Origin: Anaspis maculata
Taxonomy: Eukaryota > Arthropoda > Insecta > Coleoptera > Scraptiidae
DNA: 64,000 nt
NCBI GenBank assembly: GCA_949128115.1
Contig: OX421964.1
Coordinates: 4,464,001-4,528,000, forward strand
Direction of reading: 5' to 3'
Numbering within the stretch: the first letter of the stretch is position 1; each line of letters opens with the position of its first letter. Both the position numbers and the translations under genes were made by a program. Under the pieces are notes generated by a model. It ran no database searches, was not told where the DNA came from, and saw nothing but the letters and a program-made list of their open reading frames with translations. This document shows, one piece after another, positions 34,614-45,147 of this stretch.

Positions 34614-37262
34614 TAGTACGTATGAATGCATAGTTGGGAGTTACCATGCCTGTAAAAGTTTGGCCACCCATTAAAATTTGTTCTTTCAGACCCTTAGAGA
34701 GATTTAAGAAGGGTGGCCAAAGTGAGTCTCTGGGAAGTTTTCTGCAGGATACCGGAAACAAGATGGCGGCTCAAAAATATCGGAAACAATTATAACTCGA
34801 GCTTCAGTTGACCTACAAATGAAATTTCAACGGTTATATCAATGATCACTCTTTTGTTGGAGAACAGAGATAATCAGAAAAAAAATAATGTAGGGTAACA
34901 GCACCAGTAAATGGGAGAAATACATTTTTTCCCGATATTTTGTAACGCTTTTTCTCCACTGCACTGACTGCACCTAATGCGATGTACAATTGTTTTTAGG
35001 GCCTTTGGAGGCAATTTAGACAAGTGGCCAAAGTCAGCCACCTGGAAGTTTAACACAAGGCCCCGAAGACAAGATGGCCGACAAAAATATCGAAATTAAT
35101 TATTATAATTCGGTTTATATTTTATATTCGATCTACAAATAAAATGAAAACGATTACATCAATGTTTGACCTTCGTTGATGAAACATGATAATTACTCAA
35201 AACTCTTGATGTAGAGTAACAGCACCAGTAGTGAATGATTGAAAAAAAGTCGAGTTTTTTGCAATTTTCTTTTTTTGAGCAATTTGAATCAGAGTAACTC
35301 GGGTCCTTTCGACTCTAAAATGAATACACCTATTAGCTATTGTATTCACGGATTGTTGTATCTCTTCAGTAATAAATAAATATTGTCACGATGTCTGAAA
35401 TAATTCGAAAGTGCAGAAAAGCCAAATAACAATGAATTGAGGAGATGTGCAAAGAAGTGGAAGATGAGTGAGAAGTAGGGAAAATGACTTATTTTAGAGA
35501 TATCGAGCCAAGTAACACTGACATCAGAAATGAGGCGGGAGATATTTTGAGCGAAAATGAAGAAAAGGCAGACAGGTGGAAGGAATACTTGCGATGAGAA
35601 AATTATATGGGGGGATATTTGATATTTGATCTTCAGGGGAATACGTAGGTTAGCACAGAGGATGGAAAGGGATGGAAGTACGCATGCAACAAGTCTTAGA
35701 AATAAGAACTTGGTGATGATGATAATGATAATGATGTCTGTCTTGACCCCTCATGCTATAAAACAAGCGTTTAGTTCCATTCTTTCGTTTTTTGATTGAA
35801 GATTTTGTTCACTTCTAGCTGATTATATAGTAATTATTTCATTCTTTTTCACCTATGACAAAAAATATCTGACTTGAGGGGTTTCAATTTTGTGTACCTG
35901 GCGTATTATAAGCCGATAGTCTAGATATAAATAGTTATTTCCAATCCCGACACTTTTGACGCATGCATGCGGTCATTACCGAGGAAAGAAGCAAGAGCGC
36001 GCCAAGTACCTACCTAAGTATTGAGAAACAATGCAGAATGCGATCATTTACTGGTGCTGGTACTCTACATCCAGATTCTGGGGTTACCTTTACTCAGAAG
36101 CAATAAGAGATGAAATAATGAATAATCAGATGGATTGCGATTTATATTAGCTATTTACGATACGAGTGTTAAAAGTGACAGGTATTATTTTGTGAGCGGG
36201 GACGCTTGCGAAACGAGCATTAGCGAGTAGAGCAACCCCGCGAACAAAATAAGACACTTTTAACGCGTGTATCGTACAGGATTTTATCTACAATGGTCTT
36301 TGAAATGTTTGGTAAATGTCAGAATTTATTGAAAATATGACAGGAATGCGCAGAATCATCATTTTTTCACGTCGCCCATGACGACGTGCTGAAAGTGACG
36401 GGTATTATTTAACGCTTGTAGATAAAAATAGTTTTGAATTTTATTCGTAGGTCAATATAAGCCGACTCAACTATAATCCGATAGCTTTGACCGCCATCTT
36501 GTTTTCGGGATCCTGCAGGAAACTTCCCCGAGACTCCCTTTGGCTCTAGACAGGAAAAAAATACACTAGGTGCAGTCAGTACATTGCAAAAAACTCGACT
36601 TTTGTTTAGAAATTAATCATTTACTACTGGTGCTGCTACCCTACGTTAAGAGTTTTAAGTGATTATCATGTTTATCAACAAAAGGTAAAACATTGATGTA
36701 ATCGTTTCCATTTCATTTGTAGGCCGAATATAAAATATAAGCCGAATTATAATGATTGATTTTGATATTTTTGTCGGCCATCTTGTTTTCGGGGCCTTGT
36801 GTTGAGCTTCCCGGTGGCTCACTTTGACTACCTGTCTAAATTACCTTCAAATGCCCTAAAAAACAATTGTACGTTGCATTCGGTGCAGTCAGTGCAGTCG
36901 AGAAAAATGTTACAAAATATTGGGAAAAATGTAGTTCCCTCATTTACTGGTGCTGTTACTCTACATTATTTTTTTCCAATTATCTATGTTCTTTAACAAA
37001 AGGGTGAACCTCGGGGTGAACATTATCATAACCGTTGAAATTTCATTCGTCGGTCAACTAATGGCCGAGTTATAATTGTTTCCGATATTTTTGAGCCGCC
37101 ATCTTGTTTCCGGTGTCCTGCAGAAAACTTCCCAGAGACTCACTTTGGCCACCCTTCTTAAATGTCTCTAAGGGTCTCAAAGAACAAATTTGAAAGGGTG
37201 GCCAAACTTTTACAAGCTTGGTAACTCCCAACTATAATAACACCAGGATTCATACGTACTAA
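34614..37262. mobile_element. Giant palindrome built of repeated units, 2.65 kb
   Basis: TAGTACGTATGAAT at the left pairs with ATTCATACGTACTA at the right, and arms match for several hundred bases. Within each arm a unit of about 200-300 bases (containing 'aacagcaccagtaaatg', 'gtggccaaagt', 'caagatggc') recurs two to three times, so the structure is an inverted repeat of tandem repeats. AAGATGGCGGC-type motifs mark most units. The centre (about 35250-36450) is less paired and has no credible gene. Confidence 0.75.
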
Positions 37263-37700
37263 TCTGTTCAAGCTGGGATTTATATCAACCATTCTACGGT
37301 TACATATTATAACGATTGGATCCTAAGTGGAGATATGATGATAATTTTCTTGAAAAATTATGCATGTAGGATTTCGATGAACAAAAACCGAGACAAAAAC
37401 GGTTAACTTTCAAACCAGTGATTGAACAATTTACATTTGCATGAGTTACAAGTAGGGAGTGAATATTATTATTGCGTTCGTCTTGATTTGCTGGCCAGGT
37501 GCGTCATCACCCTGCAAATTAACAACAATACCACGTAAGACGTTACGTCGTCCGACCACTACGCGCTTACTTCTCAGACTCGACTAACTTTCCCCCCACT
37601 AGAGATGTCAATATTGTAACTATCCGTTACAAAGTATCCGTTACTTTATCGGATCCGAAGTACCGAATACTGATTTTCAAAAATACTCGTTACTTTATAC

Positions 37701-38015
37701 CTACTTCCTTACTTCGTACTCCTCGAGTCGTGAATTGTACAAATGATTGAAAATAATCACATGATGGGATATCCGCGATTCCGCAAAGAAATCCGAAGCC
37801 CGAAGGCATAATTTAGTGTATTTCCACAGACGTAAATCGGTTCGAGAAATCAGCTGGTGAATATCCTGAGAGAGGCTCAGTTGCCGGTTGTCCCTGAATT
37901 CGGAGTAGATAGGACATTCGTAAATAATATGAGAGTGTGTTTCTTTACTTTTCATACAGCAGCTTGGGCACTCGTCACTTGACATGATTTTGTTTGAAAT
38001 TCGATTCACGTACAA
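37701..38015 (-). pseudogene. C-terminal Cys/His segment, LINE-like
   Basis: The minus frame includes ECPSCCMKSKETHSHIIYEC, the C-x2-C...H...C arrangement found at the end of many LINE reverse transcriptases, then a helical tail ending LEEYEVRK. The upstream polymerase part is not present in frame. It lies 100 bases from the hAT terminus and is likely a relic or a captured exon. Confidence 0.4.
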
Positions 38016-38045
38016 AGTACAGGAGTCTGTTTTAGCTGTTCTTAA

Positions 38046-38261
38046 TTAAAGTACAAAAATTCTGAGATAATGTGGAAAACTGTATATGAAATTGACGCCC
38101 AAGTTTGAATGGTGTTTGTAGTCTGTGAAATTGACTGATAGCAGCATGTTATTTTCGTCATCTATTCTCTGTTTTGTCTCGATAGTCTTCAGAATTACAT
38201 TAATTTTTTCAGCATCGAGATCTAAGATAGCGGTCTGTTCAATCCCATTCTCCTTTAAAAC
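38046..38261 (-). CDS. Possible minus-strand terminal exon inside the hAT-like element
   Basis: Read on the minus strand, the acceptor AATATTTCCACAG is followed by 71 open codons (VLKENGIEQTAILDLDAEKI at the start) and a stop. Composition is ordinary and non-repetitive. No family recognised with confidence. It may be an exon of an element-encoded protein together with 37701-38015, although a stop separates them. Confidence 0.25.
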   Translation of the reverse strand, partial: VLKENGIEQTAILDLDAEKINVILKTIETKQRIDDENNMLLSVNFTDYKHHSNLGVNFIYSFPHYLRIFVL

Positions 38262-38319
38262 CTGTGGAAATATTTATATAACTTCATGGGGAATGTTTTT
38301 AGGATCAGGGCAATAATTA

Positions 38320-40090
38320 ACGAAATATGAGTATTGAAACTACCCCAGCTATCGTCTTTATCCCCTGAATGGGTAGGCAACCCATTATACTGGCATTTAA
38401 TTCAACTTATTTGAATTAAATCATTTTTTCCGCTTTTGGAACCGCTTGGCCGATGATCATCTAGTATCAGGACGACATCCCGTTGTACCTCTCTTCTTGT
38501 TGTTCGATTATAGAGTTCTCGGGATTGTTGAGACAGGTCTGACTACAAGTTTGAACACAATAAGACACAGTATAAAATTTTAACATAACATCAATCTATT
38601 GACTTCTATGTACAATTCAAAATGTTTAAATAATGGCTCGCTCCTATACCTAGACCTACCTTCACATCGCAGGCTAAATTATCTAAAAGATCTAACTTAT
38701 TACCGAAGAGATAACTTTCCCCTAATTATTTCAGACGTCCCAACACCCCAACCCTCCGACGAACACCTGGCTCTACACCTTGACCGACATTTAATTCTGA
38801 CTGGCTTTCGCGGTTCTAAGTTCTTTTTGTGGCCAAATCAGATCCAACATTTATGTTAGTGTTAAAGGTTATGTTAGGGTTAGGTCCGGCTTTTAGACAC
38901 TGCAAAGAGAAGAGTGACTTCGACCACGAATGCAATCTAAGATTTGTGGGCCGGTGTGTGCGGTGGCCCCCCTTTTGTGGAGCCTCTTTTCAAAGGCTAA
39001 CGCTCTTTTTGGGCTATGGTTTTCTTTTGCCCGTTTGGAAGGGATTGGATATGGCTCGCCTTTGTGGGGGCTTTGAACCTGTTTTCGCCGTGAATTGCCC
39101 CCAACGCTCAGAAAGATTCCCGTGATCGAAAGTGCCTATAACCGGAAATGTTGAACCAAATTTCGCCCTTCCAAAAACTTTCGAACCGATGGTGTACGCG
39201 AAACAATTACTCAAGTCAAGGTACTAATTTAATGTGGAGAACGTTTTGAGCAGGCCCCGTATACGCGCTAGTTCGTTGTTGTTTAGCAATTTGTGAGAGA
39301 AGGCCGCAGCCAGGAAAAACAAAACGCAGAGAATAGACTATACAGGTGTTCGTCGAAAAACCGATGCGGAGAGGCGTCGAAATAATTTTTGCCCTAACAC
39401 GAAGTAATCGCCGTCTACACTATTCCTGATCGAGCCCTAATAACAGTTCATTTTTACAAAGTCCCTATCTGGCCGATGGCGTCGTTGGGTACCGGATTGA
39501 ATTCATCAGTTTCGAATAAGAACGTTTTCATTCCGGGGACAGGCTCTACATGGAAATATCCGGAACTGTCGTGGCGCTAAAACAAAATTATTAGTTTCAA
39601 GGAGGGGGGGGGGGGTGTCCATCAATCCGATCAACAATTGCGACTCTACGGCAGGGTCCGAACCCCGATACAAACGCGATTCTATTTTTCCAATTACTTG
39701 GGTTTTCACGTAGTTCTCAAAATTTACATTTTCCGAATAACTAGGAGCTTCAGAAACGCAGAGGAAGCTCACCCGCGAGTTTCCAGATCTAGCCCACTAG
39801 GTCCGGTGCTCTGAGTACCGCAATCACAAAGCCAAGTCCAGAGGGCCCAAGAGCGCGAATACCTTTCTATGAAGGTATCCAACAAAGGACGAGGCTTGAA
39901 AGTGGCTGTACCTGACGGCAGACAGTAGCGCAGATACCAGCACGTGCAGGCAGATTCAGAACGCACGCGTGAGCCCCATCATACATTTTTCCGACAAAGC
40001 CTAACCGTAAGCAACTATCCCAACTCACCAAGACCAACCTCCCGCTCGTCGAGGTCATCACTCCGCCACACGAGATACCGAAACGAGAGA
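38320..40090. other. hAT-like element interior without recognised genes
   Basis: Several incidental frames under 100 codons are present on both strands; none shows a domain or splice context. A run of 14 G lies near 39602-39615. Confidence 0.4.
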
Positions 40091-40700
40091 CCTCATTTCT
40101 ATCGGGCCTGGATCATTTAGGGGTTTTAACTCGACATCCTCGAGGTGGGCTAGAACTCACCGTCGAGGGAACGCGACTCAGCATCCTGGAGGGGGTTCGA
40201 AACACTTCGTCAACGGGTCCCAACTCTACGACTTGGAGAAGGGTCGAAACTCAACCTCGGAAGGGCCTTGGCACATCGACCTGGAAAAAGGGCTGGAGCT
40301 CGTCGTCGGAGGGCTCTGACTCGACACCTGGAGGCGGATCAAGACTCAACGTCCAGGGGCTCTGACACGACATCATAGAGACGGGTTGCAACTCAACGGG
40401 GGAAGCAACTCATCAGTCTCTCGGAGGGTCAAAACTCAACCTGGAGGGTTCTCGACTCAGCGTGCCCCCAAGGAGACCAAAACACGACTCCGAAGGGTTC
40501 CAACTCGGCTTTCTCCAGGGGGCTTTTGAGACACATCAGCCGGGGGGAATCGACTCGTCATTTTCCAAGTGGGCTGGGGCTCATCATTGGGGCTTCGACG
40601 CTTCGGCCTCTAGGAGGGTCGCGACGCAACATAAACGGGTTCTAACTCAGCTTCCTCAAAGGGGACTAAAACTCTTCGCTAACAGGCCCGCAGAAGCACT
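40090..40700. repeat. GGGTC-AACTCGAC degenerate minisatellite
   Basis: Units of about 26-32 bases of the form 'gggtcnnaactcgac(c/a)tcctggagg' follow each other for about 600 bases. The 147-codon + frame at 40462-40905 and its antisense frames are products of the array and are not called as genes. Confidence 0.75.
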
Positions 40701-41189
40701 CGGCAACGGACGTGACAAGTCGGGAGCGGACGGCAGCCCAGGAGGATTGGTCCAGGTACCACGGTCAATCTCCGGCGATATCCTCCATTCCCAGCAATTC
40801 GGAAAAAAATTTTCGCATCCAAAACGACCGCGAACGGCGTATAGCCGTGAAATTCCAATGGGTAATTTAATCCACTGCGCTGGGACACCGGGTGACAACA
40901 CATGAACATCGGATGATGGCGGCGGCGAGCGGGCAGCACGGAGCGCTTTAACAGCTGGAGTACGACACGGCGGCAACTGGTTTGGTTGAAGTGCGGGTGC
41001 TTTACTACATATGCACCAATTCACCATTTCATCGAGCGTCGTGCAGGGACGGTTAATGAATTTGATGAGGGGCCAGTAAATTATGTTATAGAGCTTCGCG
41101 GGATTTACACGAATGAATTGAATAGCTAGCGACATCTTTTAATGATGCCTTGACTCTGAATATTCACATTCTCATACCTCGATTTCACG

Positions 41190-41466
41190 GCTTTGAATTA
41201 TTTTCCTCCGGATTATTTTCGGCCCGCCAAATGCGGGTGGCTTCAGTATTTTAATTTTCATTCCAACTATATTGCTGAATTCGTTCTGTATAAAATTGTG
41301 TCTTATTTACTATTTGTCGTCAATATGTATTTGGTTCAATTTTCTTTTTCTGGTAACCACCACACTTTGGATTTTCTTTTTGTGTGTAACCTTGTTATTG
41401 GACGTCAAGTCCATAAAAACAATAAATCTATTTATTCATTTATTTATTTATTTATTTATTTATAAT
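41190..41466 (+). mobile_element. 3' end of a truncated LINE with (TTTA)n tail
   Basis: AT-rich sequence ends AACAATAAATC followed by (TTTA)n to about 41466, the same tail type as the LINE ending at 20130. No coding part is attached. Confidence 0.5.
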
Positions 41467-41514
41467 TTAGTGTAGTCGCTCGTGAATCGTGATATCTAAT
41501 CATGATCATACTAC

Positions 41515-41975
41515 TCGAGTACTCGGATCCGGATCTCGGCTCTCGGGTCCCGGGGATCCGGATTCGGACTCGGAGACTCGCTGCCGCTATGAGGTGCGCA
41601 TCGTATTTTCAATCTTGTTTCCCTTTCCTGACCCGGACCCGGACTCGAGTTCCGTAGTAATCGTACCCGCTGCCGCATATTATTTTCAATCTTGTTCCGA
41701 CCCGGACCCAGACTCTCGTCCTGTAGTAATCGTACTCGCTGTCGCATAATATTTTCAATTTTGTTGCCCATTCCCGACCCGGACCCGGACTCAAGTCCCG
41801 TAGTAATCGTATTCGCTGTCGCATATTATTTTCAATTTTATTCCGACCCGGACCCGGACTCCCGTCTCGTGGTAATCGTACTCGCTGTCGCAGAATATTT
41901 TCAATCTTGTTTCCCATTCCCGACCCGGACCCGGACTCCCATCCCGTAGTAATCGTACTGGCTGTCGCATCGCAT
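41515..41975. repeat. Tandem repeat with alternating 69/77-bp units
   Basis: 'gt(a/g)gtaatcgtactcgctg' starts at 41654, 41723, 41800, 41869 and 41946: intervals 69, 77, 69, 77. The 8 extra bases are CCCATTCC before 'cgacccggacccggactc', so the true unit is 146 bases. Strand-wide open frames are repeat artefacts. Confidence 0.85.
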
Positions 41976-42201
41976 AGGTATCGAAATTATTACATACCTG
42001 TACATTGTACTCTAAGATTGTACTGTACTGTGATTGATACTGGTAATCCCGCGGCCCGCGAGTGCGGGTAATCTAGTATCTACTGTTCTACTCGTAGTAC
42101 TCGTACTCGGTAACGGATACAAAGTAACGAGTACTCGTCATAAAAGTAACGGATACTTCGAGTACTCAAAAGTAACTGTACTTGACATCTCTACCCCCCG
42201 C

Positions 42202-42592
42202 TTACTCCAGCGGTGAACCGGCAGGCAGTGGAGAGCCGGTGCGCCCTCTGTTGGCGTGACGATGACGGGTCGTACTCGCTCGCTTGAATCCTACATCTCG
42301 GCCATCCTCTCGTTCATTCGCCTCGAATGACTGCTCTTCCTCTGAACTTGCACTTTTTTCTTCCATTGACCACGGCTCCATCAGATCAGCACTCGACTGG
42401 ATCTTTTGCGGACCAACTTGACTCCTCACTTTTCCAACTTCATACCGGTCGTTCTCAATAACCTTAGTAACCTTGTATGGTCCCATGAACTTTAAAAGTA
42501 GTTTGGAGCGGGCTGCGTACTGCGTCTCTTGGATCGCCACAAGGTCTTCGAGCTGATATTTTCTTGACTTTTTTCTCTGCTCATTATATGTC
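42202..42592 (-). pseudogene. LTR element: integrase C-terminal part
   Basis: The minus frame contains YQLEDLVAIQETQ followed by KFMGPYKVTKV and ENDRYEV, the GPY/F-type module that ends Ty3/Gypsy integrases and binds DNA or chromatin. A Ser/Glu-rich tail follows and ends inside the 3' LTR, stop at 42202-42204. The zinc-binding and DDE core of integrase is not present upstream. Confidence 0.6.
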
Positions 42593-42960
42593 TACATATC
42601 TTCTTGAAATTCTATTATTTTGTGTTGTCTTGCGCCTTTTCTGAGTTCTTGTCGTTTTGTAGACCGATGTCTCACATTGAAGGTCGTCTTCCGGAGACAG
42701 GCTCCGTTCTGATGATGAAACGCCTTCGTCCTTGTGCGGGGATCCCTCCTTCTTATTCGAGCTGCCGCAAAACGAGTTCTTCTGCGACTTTTCCGACTTC
42801 AACGAATGAACTTCCTCCTGCAGCTTGCAGCATCTCTCCTTCAGGCACTGCTCCGGTGAGATCAGAATGTCCTTCTCCTCCAGCAAGATCTGCACCCGTC
42901 TTTCCAGAATCAGAACTTTGTCGCGCAGCGAATCGCTGTGTCTTTTCAAGGTTTCGTTTC
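42593..42960 (-). CDS. Coiled-coil segment where pol should be
   Basis: Between the protease-like frame and the integrase end, the minus strand is open for about 120 codons and includes LRDKVLILERRVQILLEEKD and a KLQEEVHSLKSEK block, typical coiled-coil heptads, then a Ser-rich tail. G+C is visibly higher than the flanks. Gypsy pol has RT and RNase H at this place. The segment looks foreign to the element and may be captured host coding sequence, but no donor gene is recognised. Confidence 0.4.
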
Positions 42961-42985
42961 TTGGAACAACCTGAATTTTTTGGAG

Positions 42986-43560
42986 TTAACAATTGACTTT
43001 GCTCAAAATTGGTTTGCCCAATATCAAGGTCACTGGCATATCCTTGTCAGGAACAACATGCATTGTGGTGTCGAATTCCGCTCCATCGATTTTTAAGTCC
43101 GCCTTAAACTGCCCTAGCGCCCTCACCAGTCTTTTTCCAAATCCAATCAATGTTGTTTTCTTTCTTTCGAACTTGGGTGCACCAAAATCCAGGAAACTAG
43201 TCAGGGTGATCAAATTGTAGTGGCTTCCGGTCTTTCTGACATTATTGATCTCCACAAGTTTATTCATTTTGGGATCAGGGTAACTCTCCTCGCTGCCATC
43301 TTGAATCTTCATGGCTCTTCTCTGATTCTTGCCAACACTAGACTCCTTATCTTGCTCAAGTGGACAATTGCTGGAGATGTAGCCGAACTCATTGCAGGAA
43401 AAATATTCCCAGTCTTTCAACTTATCCTTGCAATCTTGAGACTTATGGCTTTTTCCGCCACCATTGTAACATCGTATTTTTGCTGCTTCAGCACTTCGCG
43501 ACCTAGGCTTTGGGTCAGACTTTGCACAGCTGGGCTTTGACTCTAGTTGTCTTTTTTCTT
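42986..43560 (-). pseudogene. LTR element: zinc knuckles and aspartic-protease-like region
   Basis: Two CCHC knuckle-like blocks: the first reads CYNGGGKSHKSQDC, where the second Cys is replaced by Gly; the second (CNEFGYISSNC) has Phe and Tyr at usual Cys and His sites. A protease-like domain follows: LTSFLDFGAP occupies the place of the usual catalytic DTGA/S motif, and LILGKPIL the usual I(L)G(R/K) end. It stops before any reverse transcriptase. The degraded motifs show it is inactive. Confidence 0.55.
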
Positions 43561-43562
43561 AG

Positions 43563-44153
43563 TTATTCTTGAACATAGTATAATACTGCAAGTTCTCCTT
43601 CAATTTCCTTGAGCCTTTTGCGCCATACAAAATGCTCTTGTTGATTTCTTCATCTGGAATCTCTTGAATTACATAATCTATCAATGCACTCTCCTCCAAA
43701 TCACCTTGGCTGGCAATTTCCTTCATGCTGAGTAAGTACCTATAGCTGACAAGTCTCGTGTGCTTTCTTCTTTCTTCTGCTCAATCTCTTATCAATCATA
43801 GCACTGTTGACTTTTTCTTGAAATTCTTCCAATAATTTTTTATACAAAATCTTCCACGAAGTAATGCCCCTTTCGGATCTAAGAAATAGTCTTGCAGTAC
43901 CGTTAAGTGATTTCTTTCCGTATACCAGCTTCTCAATTCTGGACCATTCCATAATTTCGGCAGTTTCCTCAAAATCGTAGATGAATTTTTTGACTGTGTA
44001 GTCATCGTCGCCACCAAATTTTTGTAATGCGTCTTGAAGATATCTTGAATACATGTAGAGTCTCATCATCCATCCTCTTCTTCTCGATTCTGGGATTTCG
44101 GAATTAGATTCCGAGACTAGAGTTTCTATTGGCTGTTCAAAATGTGACGTCAC
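43563..44153 (-). pseudogene. LTR element: gag, one frameshift
   Basis: From ATG at 44151-44153 the minus frame encodes FGGDDDYTVKKFIYDFEET and AMIDKRLS, typical of the Retrotrans_gag (Ty3/Gypsy capsid) domain. A frameshift near 43745 moves the rest (SMKEIASQGDLEESALIDY, EIPDEEINKS) into another frame, ending at a stop near 43563. Capsid protein of the element; no longer intact. Confidence 0.62.
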
Positions 44154-44830
44154 GCACTTGGGGCGCCATTCAAAGAGACAAATCTTTTTTATGTTTTTTT
44201 TTTATATGTACAAAAACTTTTCCAAACGAAATCATCTTGCCAATTCAATAATTTTGGGAAGATCTTTCATAAAAAAAAAGAAAAAAAAAACATGTCCACT
44301 AGCCTGTTGAGCCGGATCAGTGAACCGGTTCCTCAAACCGATCGTGAGCCGAGGAGCCGCTACAGTTAGTTGAGCCACTTTGCCCATTTCTAACCGCGCG
44401 TGTCCCAGCGCTTTGTCGTTACTTCCGCCACAAGAAATTTTCTAGTCCGTATGTTTAAAGAAAAAGAAAACATGCGTCTACCTCATTAAATCCTCCGCTT
44501 TCCGCGCTCTCGTCCTCTTCTACTGCTCCTTCAGCTTCCTTTCCGTCCCTTCAGCTGGCCGTCCTGATCGTCGCGTCGTTTCGTCTTTTCTCCACGCCTG
44601 GGGAAAATCCGCTCCGAACAGCTGATTTCTTCTTAGCTCCAGGCACAGACTCCCTCCAGGAAATGCAGTCGTAAACAACACAATACCAAGAGTGCACCAC
44701 GCGCCCCGCGTCCTTGTAGACGAAACCAAAACAAAATCACCAATGTCTGGACACGTCCCGTCTTTCAAAACACAAACAAATCACTGCTACTGGCTCGGCC
44801 AAACCGCAAGTTCACCTCAGTTTTCCAGAA
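44154..44830 (-). other. LTR element 5' leader
   Basis: Between the primer site and gag there is no supported coding sequence. The 82-codon minus frame at 44520-44768 has no recognised domain. A poly(A)/poly(T)-rich zone lies at 44180-44300. Confidence 0.4.
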
Positions 44831-44850
44831 CAATCCCGGTTGAGCCCCCA
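44831..44850 (-). promoter_or_regulatory. Primer binding site, tRNA-Pro-like
   Basis: On the minus strand the sequence TGGGGGCTCAACCGGGATTG starts 4 bases after the LTR end. It is complementary to a tRNA 3' end of proline type (…CCCGGacGAGCCCCCA) apart from about two to three positions. It fixes the orientation and the 5' LTR. Confidence 0.6.
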
Positions 44851-44854
44851 AACT

Positions 44855-45147
44855 TGTAGGATTTTGATGAACAAAAACGGTTTATTTTCAAACCAGTGAT
44901 TAAACAATTCACATTTGCATGAGTTACGAGTAGGAGGTAAGTATCATTATTGCGTTCGTCTTGATTTGCTGGCCAGGTGCGTCATCACCCTGTAAATTAA
45001 CAACAATACCACGTAAGCACGTAAGACGTTACGTCGTCCGACCGCTACGCGCTTACCTCTCAGACTCGACTAACTTTCCTCCCGCTTACTCCGGCGGTAA
45101 ACCGGGCGGTGAGCCTGTGCGCCCCCTCGCGGCGTAACGGGTTGTAC
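44855..45147 (-). repeat. 5' LTR of the Gypsy-like element
   Basis: Matches 37365-37599 plus 42202-42272 at about 90% by eye, including 'cgttcgtcttgatttgctgg' and 'gcgtcatcaccctg'. Ends with CCTACA on the minus strand. It has a small extra repeat (cacgtaag) absent from the other copy. The outer boundary is uncertain by a few bases. Confidence 0.68.

Larger units (their letters stand above)
37600..42193. mobile_element. hAT-like DNA transposon inserted in the LTR
   Basis: Terminal inverted repeats TAGAGATGTCAA and TTGACATCTCTA are flanked by CCCCCCAC (37592-37599) and CCCCCCGC (42194-42201), an 8-base duplication with one change, as made by hAT transposases. Removing the element restores an LTR like the other copy. 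Subterminal sequence repeats 'gtaacgga', 'gagtactcg' and complements. The interior (4.6 kb) holds minisatellites and pieces of other elements. No hAT transposase was recognised. Confidence 0.72.
37365..45147 (-). mobile_element. Gypsy-like LTR retrotransposon, defective, split by a hAT element
   Basis: Two copies of an LTR of about 300 bases, both beginning TGTAGGATTT on the + strand, bound the element: 44855-45147 (5' LTR on the minus strand) and 37365-37599 plus 42202-42272 (3' LTR, interrupted). The primer binding site is next to the right LTR, so the element reads on the minus strand. Remaining coding parts in order are gag, zinc knuckle/protease, an unexpected coiled-coil segment, and the integrase C-terminus. 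Reverse transcriptase, RNase H and the integrase core are absent. It lies in the first intron of gene 3. Confidence 0.75.

Noticed and set aside
38864..38884. Telomere-like ttagggttagg
   Set aside because: Only about two units; no array.
40462..40905. 147-codon + frame
   Set aside because: Falls inside a degenerate minisatellite; antisense frames are equally long.
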